A stretch of 64,000 bases of DNA, from NCBI RefSeq assembly GCF_014205225.1, contig NZ_JACHNB010000001.1, positions 558,001 through 622,000 on the forward strand, written 5' to 3'. The notes beneath the pieces were generated by a model. That model was not told where the DNA came from and did no database searches. It saw nothing but the letters and a program-made list of their open reading frames with translations. Each line of letters starts with the position of its first letter. Positions within the stretch are counted from its first letter, which is position 1. A program made the position numbers and the translations under genes. This DNA is from Actinoplanes octamycinicus (GTDB lineage: Bacteria; Actinomycetota; Actinomycetes; Mycobacteriales; Micromonosporaceae). Positions 56,313 to 63,554 of the stretch are shown here, piece by piece.

Positions 56313-56629
56313 AGAACTTGTCCTGCACCGCCCGTTCCTGCGGCGGCGCGGTGAACTCTATCAGCCCCTTCGACGAATCCCCGAATCGCCCGCCCCGGTG
56401 CGGCCCGCCCGGTGACCAGCCCCACACCACCAGGGAGAACGCCGGGGCGAATGCGGATGGGGGCGGGCTTCCGGGCGTACCGGAAAGGCTGACGAAGCGG
56501 ACCTGGCGCGCGGACGCGGCCGGGACGCAGAGCGGACCCGGCGCGCAGTGGCGGTCAGTACGCAGCGCGGACCCGGCGCGCGATGGCGACCGGAACCCCG
56601 AGCGAATCCGGCGTTTCTGGGAATGTCGG
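56313..56629. other. Gap between tRNA-Glu and the glycosylase-like gene
   Basis: No convincing gene. The sequence GCGGACCCGGCGCGC occurs in two or three imperfect copies near 56480-56590. The tRNA-Glu promoter is expected here (the tRNA is transcribed leftwards). Confidence 0.5.
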
Positions 56630-57571
56630 TCAGCGGTGATTGAACGGGGCGACGGCCTCGCGGTTGCGCGCGGCGTCCTCCGGGCCGAGCAGCGCCTCGC
56701 AGACCCGGATCAGGCGGCTGCGCAGACCGGCGGCGCGGCGAGCCAGCTCGCGCTGCCGGGCCACATACTCCGCTTTGCCCTCCGCGGTCTCGATCTTGAC
56801 CGGGGGGTGCCCGTAGGAGGCCAGGTCATAGGGGCTGGCCTGCATGTCCAGCAGGCGGATCTCGCCGGCCAGGGCGAAACAGTCCAGGGCCAGCGCACCG
56901 GGGACCGCGGGGCCGAGTTTCTGTGCCCACTTGTGCACGTCCATCGCGGCGTGCAGGCAACCCGGCTGGTCCAGGTCGACCTGGGTGGCCCGGGTCGGCT
57001 GGAGACGGTTGAGCCCGACCGCCTCCGGGGTGAAGAAGCGGAACGCGTCGAAGTGCGTGCAGCGGATGGTGTGCTGCTCGACCACCTTGTCGGTCTCGGA
57101 CTGGCCGAGCCGCAGCGGGAGCGGGTGCCGGTGCTCCGGGTCGCGATAGACCATCGCCCACTCGTGCAGGCCGAAGCAGCCGGAGAAGACCGGGCGGGAC
57201 GCGGTGGCGGTGAGCAGGCCGTGGATGTACCGCACGCTCTCGCCGCGGGCGTGCAGGAAGGCGTCCTGGTCGAGGGCGACGACGCCGTCCTCGGAGGTGG
57301 CGTAGAACTTCCAGCCGGCGTGCTCGGCCAGCCCGTCCGGCGCCGCGGCCAGGCCGGCGCCGACGCCCGGGTGCCAGCGGCGCAGCATCGCCGGGCGGGT
57401 GCCGTAGTAGTCGTAGAGGAAGTCCTCGATGGCGTGTTTCTCGCCCGTCGCCCGGCGGGCACGGTGGCCCGCGGTCATCTGGTCGGCGCGCTCGGCGTGC
57501 GCCCGGGCGAGGGGTATCCAGGTGACCGAGGGCAGCGTGGTGGTGAGTGCCCTCACCTGCTTGATCCCCAT
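56630..57571 (-). CDS. Conserved actinobacterial protein often annotated 3-methyladenine DNA glycosylase
   Basis: 313 residues from the ATG at 57571. The strings EKHAIEDFLYDYYGTRPAML, GCFGLHEWAMVYR, IRCTHFDAFRFFTPEA, LDQPGCLHAAMDVHKWAQKL and LLDMQASPYDLASYG form a well-marked conserved family I know from Streptomyces and related genera. The 3-methyladenine DNA glycosylase label is widely applied, but I know of no enzymology for this group. The H/D/E-rich blocks suggest a metal or hydrolytic site. No operon partner; the start region abuts the operator of the ABC operon. Confidence 0.78.
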   Translation of the reverse strand: MGIKQVRALTTTLPSVTWIPLARAHAERADQMTAGHRARRATGEKHAIEDFLYDYYGTRPAMLRRWHPGVGAGLAAAPDGLAEHAGWKFYATSEDGVVALDQDAFLHARGESVRYIHGLLTATASRPVFSGCFGLHEWAMVYRDPEHRHPLPLRLGQSETDKVVEQHTIRCTHFDAFRFFTPEAVGLNRLQPTRATQVDLDQPGCLHAAMDVHKWAQKLGPAVPGALALDCFALAGEIRLLDMQASPYDLASYGHPPVKIETAEGKAEYVARQRELARRAAGLRSRLIRVCEALLGPEDAARNREAVAPFNHR

Positions 57572-57802
57572 CGCACCAATGTATCTAGCCGAAGCGATCA
57601 ACACGATCACCGTTAGGCGCGAATGAGGTCCGCCACGGCGTGTTCCTCCGGCTCGGGCGGAGGACTGCCTCGCTTTTCGTCGGGATTGTGTGGTTTGTGG
57701 AGCGCCGGCGGCCAGCCGAGCCCGGGCGCGCCGGGCAGCGCGAACCCCAGCCGGGGACCGAGCCCCAGCGTCAGGCAGACGACAGAAGCCATGCGAAACA
57801 AT

Positions 57803-57818
57803 GTAGTACACCTACTAC
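57803..57818. promoter_or_regulatory. Candidate operator (GTAGTA-cacc-TACTAC)
   Basis: A perfect 6-bp-arm palindrome with a 4-bp spacer. Close behind lies the A+T-rich CTTTGATAGC, a possible -10 region, about 25 bp before the first possible start codons of the ABC gene. Likely binding site of a regulator of the export operon, possibly a GntR/YtrA- or PadR-like protein encoded elsewhere, or the XRE protein at 59607. Confidence 0.5.
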
Positions 57819-57854
57819 GACTTTGATAGCGTGGTGGACATGACGGAGGCGGTA

Positions 57855-58763
57855 ATGACGAGCACCGGCGCGGACCCCACGGTCGCCGGGCCGGTCATCG
57901 AGGTCCGGGACCTGCGGATGCGTTACGGGGCCAAGGAGGTCCTGGACGGCATCGGCTTCACCGCCCACCCCGGCGAGGTGATCGCCCTGCTCGGGCCGAA
58001 CGGGGCGGGCAAGACCACCACGATCGAGATCCTGGAGGGCTTCCGGCGCCGCTCGGCCGGCCACGTCCGGGTGCTCGGCAGCGATCCGGAGCGCGGCGAC
58101 GAGCGCTGGCGGGCCCGGCTCGGGGTGGTCCTGCAGTCCTGGCGCGACCACGGCAAGTGGCAGGTCCGGGAGCTGCTGGAGCACATCGGCGGGCACTACG
58201 CGCCGTTCGCCACCGACCGGATCCCGCGGCCCTGGCCGGTCGGCGAGCTGCTGGCCGCGGTCGGCCTGACCGGCGCCGCGCGGACCCGGGTCAGCCGGCT
58301 CTCCGGCGGCCAGCGCCGCCGGCTGGACGTGGCGATCGGCATCGTCGGCCGCCCCGAGCTGCTCTTCCTGGACGAGCCGACGGTCGGCTTCGACCCGGCC
58401 GCCCGGCGCGAGTTCCACGACCTGATCCACGAGCTGACCGACATGGCCGACACCACCGTGCTGCTCACCACCCACGACCTGGACGAGGCGGAGAAACTGG
58501 CCGACCGCATCCTGATCCTGACCGGCGGGCGGATCATCGCGAGCGGCTCGGCCGACGAGCTGTCCCGGCAGGTGGCCGGCGAGACCGAGATCCGCTGGAC
58601 CCGGGACGGGCAGCGGTTCGTGCACGCCACCGCGGACGCCACCGCCTATGTGCACCAGCTCTTCCGGCAGCACGGCACCGCGATCGGCGACCTGGAGGTG
58701 CGCCGCTCCAGTCTGGAGGACACGTACATGAAGCTGGTGCACGAGGCGGAGGTGACGCGATGA
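57855..58763 (+). CDS. ABC transporter ATP-binding protein (drug-export type)
   Basis: 302-residue ATPase. Walker A is LLGPNGAGKTTTIEIL, the Q-loop VVLQSW, the signature RLSGGQRRRLDVAIGI, Walker B ELLFLDEPTVGFD and the H-loop LLTTHDLDEAE. A C-terminal accessory region (about 70 residues) with the typical DrrA-like content follows. The ATG at 57855 is preferred (GGAGGCGGTA upstream); GTG 57831 and ATG 57840 are alternatives. It overlaps the permease gene by ATGA. The DrrAB-like family exports drugs, lipids or antibiotics. Confidence 0.92.
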   Translation: MTSTGADPTVAGPVIEVRDLRMRYGAKEVLDGIGFTAHPGEVIALLGPNGAGKTTTIEILEGFRRRSAGHVRVLGSDPERGDERWRARLGVVLQSWRDHGKWQVRELLEHIGGHYAPFATDRIPRPWPVGELLAAVGLTGAARTRVSRLSGGQRRRLDVAIGIVGRPELLFLDEPTVGFDPAARREFHDLIHELTDMADTTVLLTTHDLDEAEKLADRILILTGGRIIASGSADELSRQVAGETEIRWTRDGQRFVHATADATAYVHQLFRQHGTAIGDLEVRRSSLEDTYMKLVHEAEVTR

Positions 58764-59599
58764 CCCCGATCGTGATGGGTCTGCGGCGCGGCTGGATCGA
58801 GATCCGGCACACCTTCACCACGCCGATCGACCTGTGGGCGTATCTGTTCCCCACGGTGCTGCTGCTCGGCACGGTCTTCTTCATGCGGAACTCGACGGTG
58901 CCCGGCACCTCGTTCTCGCTCGGCGCCCGCACGCTGCCCAGCGTCTTCGGGATGGGCCTGGTGCTGGGCGGCCTGATGACCACCGCCCAGCAGCTGATCG
59001 TGGACCGGGAGGACGGCACCCTGCTGCGCGCCAAGGCCGTGCCGGACGGGATGCGCAGCTACCTGACCGGCAAGGTGGTGCTGGTCGGCGGGATGACGCT
59101 GGTCGGCTTCCTGCTCCAGCTGGTCCCCGGCCTGTTCCTGGTGGACGGCCTGTCGATCGACGCCGGCGGCTGGCTCACCCTGCTCTGGCTGGTCCCGCTC
59201 GGCTTCCTGGCCACCCTGCCGCTGGGCGCGGCGATCGGCTCGCTCTTCGACGACCCGCGGAACATGGCGCTGGTGACGCTGCCGCTGTTCGGGGCGATCG
59301 CGATCTCCGGGATCTTCTACCCGATCACCGGCTTCCCGGGCTGGCTGCAGGGGCTCGCACAGGTCTTCCCGCTGTACTGGCTAGGGTTGGGCATGCGTTC
59401 GGTCTTCCTGCCCGATGCCCTGGCGGCGGTGGAGATCGGGCAGTCCTGGCGGCACCTGGAGACGTTCGGGGTGCTGACCGTCTGGGCGCTGATCGGGATG
59501 GTGCTGGCCCCGGTGCTGTTGCGCCGGATGGCCCGGCGGGAGTCCGGTTCGGCCGTGGCCGCCCGGCGGGAGCGGGCGCTGAGCCGGGTCGGGCGCTGA
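58760..59599 (+). CDS. ABC-2 type permease
   Basis: 279-residue permease with six membrane spans. IDLWAYLFPTVLLLGTVFFM and VFGMGLVLGGLMTTAQQLIVDREDGTLLRAKAVP (the ABC-2 cytosolic contact helix) open it. ALVTLPLFGAIAISGIFYPITGFPGWLQGLAQVFPLYWL is the ABC-2 signature region. It is the partner of the preceding ATPase, forming an export complex of ABC-2 type. Substrate not predictable. Confidence 0.93.
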   Translation: MTPIVMGLRRGWIEIRHTFTTPIDLWAYLFPTVLLLGTVFFMRNSTVPGTSFSLGARTLPSVFGMGLVLGGLMTTAQQLIVDREDGTLLRAKAVPDGMRSYLTGKVVLVGGMTLVGFLLQLVPGLFLVDGLSIDAGGWLTLLWLVPLGFLATLPLGAAIGSLFDDPRNMALVTLPLFGAIAISGIFYPITGFPGWLQGLAQVFPLYWLGLGMRSVFLPDALAAVEIGQSWRHLETFGVLTVWALIGMVLAPVLLRRMARRESGSAVAARRERALSRVGR

Positions 59600-59606
59600 G
59601 GGAGCG

Positions 59607-59849
59607 ATGGCAACCGAGATCACGTACAACCGGATCGCGATGCTCCGCGCCGAGCGCGGCATCTCGCGGCGGCAGCTCGCCGACGCCCTCGGCGTGCACT
59701 ACCAGACGGTCGGCTACCTGGAGCGCGGCGAGTTCAGCCCGAGCCTGCACCTGGCCCTGCGCATCTGTCAGTACTTCGAGGTCCCGGTCGAGGTGGTGTT
59801 CGCCCTGGAGCCGTTCCCGCGGCTCGGCGCCACCTCGTCGTCGGCGTAG
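59607..59849 (+). CDS. XRE-family transcriptional regulator
   Basis: 80-residue helix-turn-helix protein of the HTH_3 type: RIAMLRAERGISRRQLADALGVHYQTVGYLERGEFSPSL. It starts 7 bp after the permease stop and is the third gene of the export operon. Compact proteins of this group are often found with ABC-2 transporters and probably control them; the inverted repeat at 57803 is a candidate target. Confidence 0.88.
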   Translation: MATEITYNRIAMLRAERGISRRQLADALGVHYQTVGYLERGEFSPSLHLALRICQYFEVPVEVVFALEPFPRLGATSSSA

Positions 59850-59888
59850 ATTTCAGGGGTCGGTCCATTACGTAGATGGGGATTACCC

Positions 59889-60683
59889 GTGCGCTTCGCC
59901 CGTTTTGTTCATGCCGCTGGAGTGTCGTTCGGCGTCGTCGAGGGTGACGGCGCCTCCGGCCTGACGGTGGCCGAGATCAGCAGCCTGCCCTTCGAGAAGG
60001 TGACGTTCACCGGCCAGCGGTGGGCGCTGCCGGACGTCCGGCTGCTCGCGCCGATCTTCTCCAGCAAGGTGATCGGGGTCGGCCGCAACTACGCCGAGCA
60101 CGCCGCCGAGATGGGCAACGATGTGCCCAAGGAACCGCTGATCTTCATCAAGCCGTCCACCTCGGTGATCGGGCCGAACGACGCGATCCGGATCCCGTCG
60201 GTCACCAGCCAGGTCGAGGAGGAGGCCGAACTGGCCGTGGTGATCGGCGCCACCGGCGCACGCCGGGTCGACCGGGCCGGCGCCGAGAAAGCCATCTTCG
60301 GGTACACCTGCGCCAACGACGTCACCGCCCGCGACCTGCAGCGCAAGGACCCGCAGTGGACCCGGGCCAAGGGCTTCGACTCGTTCTGCCCGCTCGGCCC
60401 GTGGATCGAGACCCAGCTCGACGTCAGCGACCTGGAGGTGCGCTGCGAGGTGGGGCGCAGCCCGGAGAGCATGGAGGTCCGGCAGATCGGCCGGACCAAG
60501 GACATGGTCTTCGACATCCCGGGCCTGGTCTCCTACGTCTCGCACGTGATGACCCTGCTGCCCGGCGACGTGATCCTGACCGGCACCCCGGCCGGCGTCA
60601 GCCAGATCGTGCCCGGCGACACCGTGTCGGTAAGCGTGCAGGGCATCGGCGAGCTGCGCAACTCCGTGGTCGCCCTCGACTGA
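59889..60683 (+). CDS. Fumarylacetoacetate hydrolase-family enzyme
   Basis: 264 residues. The FAH fold shows VIGVGRNYAEHAAEMGN, SQVEEEAELAVVIGA (metal-binding glutamates), GYTCANDVTARDLQ and VILTGTPAGVSQIVPGD. Members cleave or decarboxylate acylpyruvates; the specific substrate is not evident. In mycobacteria a homologue (Rv2993c) neighbours gltX and Glu/Gln tRNAs. Here the tRNAs follow directly without gltX. Confidence 0.9.
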   Translation: MRFARFVHAAGVSFGVVEGDGASGLTVAEISSLPFEKVTFTGQRWALPDVRLLAPIFSSKVIGVGRNYAEHAAEMGNDVPKEPLIFIKPSTSVIGPNDAIRIPSVTSQVEEEAELAVVIGATGARRVDRAGAEKAIFGYTCANDVTARDLQRKDPQWTRAKGFDSFCPLGPWIETQLDVSDLEVRCEVGRSPESMEVRQIGRTKDMVFDIPGLVSYVSHVMTLLPGDVILTGTPAGVSQIVPGDTVSVSVQGIGELRNSVVALD

Positions 60684-60781
60684 CCTGCGCGATCGCGCCT
60701 CGGGAGCAGTTTGGGTAACCCGATTTGGCGGCCGGGGAGGGCTCGGGTAAAGTTCTCTCCGGCGCGGCAAGCCGGGCCAAA

Positions 60782-60853
60782 TGGGGTATGGGGTAATTGG
60801 CAGCCCGACTGATTCTGGTTCAGTTAGTCTAGGTTCGAGTCCTGGTACCCCAG
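60782..60853 (+). tRNA. tRNA-Gln (anticodon CTG)
   Basis: 72 nt. Acceptor TGGGGTA/TACCCCA with discriminator G. The anticodon stem ACTGA/TCAGT has loop TTCTGGT (anticodon CTG), and the T-loop GGTTCGAGTCC is present. 55 bp upstream of tRNA-Glu. Confidence 0.95.
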
Positions 60854-60908
60854 CGTTACCAACCCTCGGGTTGGTGCCGCTGGAGCGCTTCGGCGCAGCA
60901 GCAGTTCT

Positions 60909-60981
60909 GGTCCCGTCGTCTAGCGGCCTAGGACGCCGCCCTCTCAAGGCGGTAGCGAGGGTTCGAATCCCTTCGGGACTA
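60909..60981 (+). tRNA. tRNA-Glu (anticodon CTC), plus copy
   Basis: 73 nt, identical to the minus-strand copy at 56240-56312. Acceptor GGTCCCG/CGGGACT (one G-T wobble), anticodon loop CTCTCAA (CTC) and T-loop TTCGAAT. No CCA is encoded after the discriminator A. The adjacent tRNA-Gln is the usual actinobacterial partner. Confidence 0.96.
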
Positions 60982-60991
60982 CTTCAGAGCA

Positions 60992-61024
60992 ACGGCTCGC
61001 ATCCTTCGGGTGCGGGCCGTTTCG
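60992..61024 (+). terminator. Terminator hairpin after tRNA-Glu
   Basis: ACGGCTCGCATCC pairs with GGGTGCGGGCCGT (two G-T wobbles) around a TTC loop, followed by TTCGCTGTT. It lies 10 bp after the tRNA. Confidence 0.75.
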
Positions 61025-61080
61025 CTGTTCCGGTCCGCTTTCGATCCCGCCCACACCAGTTTCGGTACGCGGTGAGTGCT

Positions 61081-61236
61081 GTGTGATCGGTGACGCGCCG
61101 ACGGCCCTGTCGCCTCGGCGTGTGAGCGGTGACGCACCGAGGTCCTGTTCCCCGCCGTGTGATCGGTGACGCACCGACGGCCCTGCCGCCCCCGGCGTGT
61201 GAGCGGTGACGCACCGACGGCCCTGTCGCCCGCACG
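61081..61236. repeat. About 39-bp tandem array, four units
   Basis: Units begin GTGTGA(T/G)CGGTGACGC(A/G)CCGA at 61081, 61120, 61157 and 61197, with lengths of about 39, 37, 40 and 40 bp, then CCCGCACGCCCACAG leads into the conserved block at 61245. No frame is convincing. Confidence 0.85.
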
Positions 61237-61244
61237 CCCACAGT

Positions 61245-61337
61245 CCCGCCCTCCTCGGGGGATGCCCCCGCTGACAGTGTGGCGGAAAGACGCGTGACCG
61301 CGCGGCAGGGCTGTGGACAACCCCGCAGTGTGGATTT
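61245..61337 (+). repeat. Dispersed block copy C with paired DnaA-box-like nonamers
   Basis: Starts CCCGCCCTCC, has the hairpin CGGGGG-atg-CCCCCG, CAGTGTGGCGGAAA at 61275, a perfect TGTGGACAA at 61312-61320 and TGTGGATTT at 61329-61337, 17 bp apart. CAGTGTG to nonamer distance is again 37 bp. A perfect 14-bp palindrome GACCAGCGCTGGTC follows at 61348. Confidence 0.8.
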
Positions 61338-61528
61338 CCTCCGGACCGACCAGCGCTGGTCATCGTGGTGTCGGCGCTCACGGTCTTGGCTGGCGCTCAC
61401 AGGTGCTTCAAGGCCGTCGAGACACCCTTGAGAGCCAGCCGGGACCATGGGCGCGGCCGCGACTGGGACCCCGGCCAGGCGCCGCGGCGGGTACACCGGG
61501 GCACGGGCGGGCGCGAGCAGCGGCGGGC

Positions 61529-61686
61529 GTACCGGGAAGCAGCGGCCGGGCGGGCAGCGAACCCGGCGGCGCGGCCGGGCAGCAAGCCGCGGCCGTACCG
61601 GAAAGCAGCGGCCGGGCGGGCAGCGAACCCGGCGGCGCGGCCGGGCAGCAAGCCGCGGCCGTACCGGAAAGCAGCGGCCGGGCGGG
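61529..61686. repeat. 66-bp direct repeat upstream of the arfB stop
   Basis: A unit starting GTACCGG(A/G)AAGCAGCGGCC and containing GGGCAGCGAACCCGGC recurs with a 66-bp period at 61529, 61595 and partially 61661. It is non-coding, between block C and arfB. Since 66 is a multiple of three, long open frames cross it by chance. Confidence 0.8.
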
Positions 61687-61704
61687 AAGACGGCCTGGAA
61701 GCGG

Positions 61705-62145
61705 TCAGTCGGTCGGGTAGGAGCGGCGGTTGCGCTTGGTCTCGGCCCGCTGTTTCTTGGCGGTGATGCGGCGTTCGACCGAGCCCTTCGTCGGGCGGGT
61801 GGCGCGGCGGGCCCGGGGCGGGGCGGCGATCGCCGAGGCGACCAGGGTGCCGAGGCGGGCCGCGGCGGCCTCCCGGTTGCGCAGCTGGGAGCGGTGCTCG
61901 GAGGCGGTGATCGTGAGCACACCGGACACCAGGCGGGGGCCGAGGCGCTCGACCGCGCGCTCCTTGAGGCTGGCCGGGAGCAGGTCGGAGCCGAGAAGGT
62001 CCCAGGACAGCTCGACCCGCGAGTCGGTCGTGTTGACACCCTGGCCACCGGGGCCGCCGGAACGGGAGAAGCGCCAGGAGAGCTCCGCCGCCGGGATGGT
62101 CAGGCGATCGTTCACCCGTACGTCCTCAAGCACGCGGCCAAGCAT
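61705..62145 (-). CDS. arfB: Peptidyl-tRNA hydrolase ArfB (YaeJ-type ribosome rescue factor)
   Basis: 146 residues. The class I release factor GGQ motif is in RSGGPGGQGVNTTDSRVELSWDL. The C-terminal tail RRITAKKQRAETKRNRRSYPTD is basic, inserts into the empty mRNA channel and lets the factor rescue non-stop ribosomes. The region upstream of the ATG at 62145 is not family-like. Alternative starts inside GRVLEDVRV are possible. Confidence 0.92.
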   Translation of the reverse strand: MLGRVLEDVRVNDRLTIPAAELSWRFSRSGGPGGQGVNTTDSRVELSWDLLGSDLLPASLKERAVERLGPRLVSGVLTITASEHRSQLRNREAAAARLGTLVASAIAAPPRARRATRPTKGSVERRITAKKQRAETKRNRRSYPTD

Positions 62146-62231
62146 CGCACCCGGACGGAAACCGCGCCACGGGGTTGTCAATCGATCCGGACCCGGGCAG
62201 CGGGGCGGTTTTCGAAACGGGAAGGGGCATG

Positions 62232-63554
62232 ATGGTTCGGGTGACGTCCCCATCCGCACCGGTCGCCACGACCGGGTATCCGTGGCCCATCGAAACCACG
62301 CGGCTGGCGAACGGCCTCCGGGTCGTCGTCAGCGAGGACCGGACCGCCCCGGTCGTCTGCGTCAATCTCTGGTACGACGTCGGCTCCCGGCACGAACCGC
62401 CCGGCCAGACCGGTTTCGCCCACCTCTTCGAGCACCTGATGTTCGAGGGTTCGCAGCACGTCAAGAAGACCGAGCACATGAAGCTCGTGCAGGGCAACGG
62501 CGGCTCACTGAACGCGACCACCAACCCGGACCGGACGAACTACTTCGAGAGCATGCCGGCCGAGCACCTGGAGCTGGCGCTCTGGCTGGAGGCCGACCGG
62601 ATGGGCGGCCTGGTGCCGGCGCTCACCCAGGAGACCCTGGACAACCAGCGTGAGGTGGTGAAGAACGAGCGCCGCCAGCGGTACGACAACGTGCCCTACG
62701 GCGACGCCTGGCTGCGCCTGCTGCCGCTGCTCTACCCGGCGGGCCATCCCTACCACCACGCCACGATCGGGTCGATGGAGGATCTGAACGCGGCCGGCCT
62801 GGACACCTTCAAGGCGTTCCACCAGCAGTACTACGCACCGAACAACTGCGTGCTCACGGTCACCGGGGACGCCTCGCCGGCCGAGGTGTTCGCGCTGGCC
62901 GAGAAGTATTTCGGGGCGATCGACCCGGTGCCGGACATCCCGCCGGCGCCGCCCGGGCACCTGGCCGGCCCGGCCACCGAGCCGGTCCGCGAGACGGTCA
63001 CCGCGGACGTCCCGGCCCCGCGGATCTACCTCTCGCACCGGACCTACCCGTTCGGCTCGGCCGGCTACGACGCGGTCACCGTGCTCGCCACCGTGCTGGG
63101 CAGCGGCCGGGGCAGCCGGCTCTACCAGCGGCTGGCCGACGGCAAGCGGATCGCCCAGCCGGACTACATCGGGTCGTACGGGGTGGATCTGGCGCACGCC
63201 CCGGCCCCGCTGATCGTCACCGCCACCGCGAAGGACGGCGTCCCGGTGGAGACGCTCGAGGACGGGCTGTCCGAAGTGCTGCAGAGCCTGATCGACGAGC
63301 CGGTCACCGACGACGAGCTGAACCGGGCCAAGGCGCTGCTGACCACCGGCTGGTGGCGGCAGGTGTCCACGGTCGGCGGGCGGGCCGACACGCTGGGGCG
63401 CTACGCCACCCAGTTCGGTGACCCGGCCACCGCCGGTTACCGGCTGCCGGCCTGGCTGGCGGTGACCGCCGACGACATCGCCGAGGCGGCCGCGCGCACG
63501 CTGCAGCCCTCGTCCCGCGTCACGCTGACCTACCTGCCAGGGGAAGAGAAATGA
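62232..63554 (+). CDS. M16-family zinc peptidase, catalytic subunit
   Basis: 440 residues. The inverted zinc motif HxxEH is FAHLFEHLMFEGS (His64, Glu67, His68), and the third ligand glutamate lies in NQREVVKNERRQ (about 141-146). ALTQETLDNQREVV and YHHATIGSMEDL are family blocks. A second M16 domain (about 240-440) is inactive-type. The ATG at 62232 follows GGAAGGGGC; ATG 62229 is possible. It overlaps the next gene by ATGA, forming an active/inactive pair like other bacterial M16 operons. No signal peptide. Confidence 0.93.
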   Translation: MVRVTSPSAPVATTGYPWPIETTRLANGLRVVVSEDRTAPVVCVNLWYDVGSRHEPPGQTGFAHLFEHLMFEGSQHVKKTEHMKLVQGNGGSLNATTNPDRTNYFESMPAEHLELALWLEADRMGGLVPALTQETLDNQREVVKNERRQRYDNVPYGDAWLRLLPLLYPAGHPYHHATIGSMEDLNAAGLDTFKAFHQQYYAPNNCVLTVTGDASPAEVFALAEKYFGAIDPVPDIPPAPPGHLAGPATEPVRETVTADVPAPRIYLSHRTYPFGSAGYDAVTVLATVLGSGRGSRLYQRLADGKRIAQPDYIGSYGVDLAHAPAPLIVTATAKDGVPVETLEDGLSEVLQSLIDEPVTDDELNRAKALLTTGWWRQVSTVGGRADTLGRYATQFGDPATAGYRLPAWLAVTADDIAEAAARTLQPSSRVTLTYLPGEEK

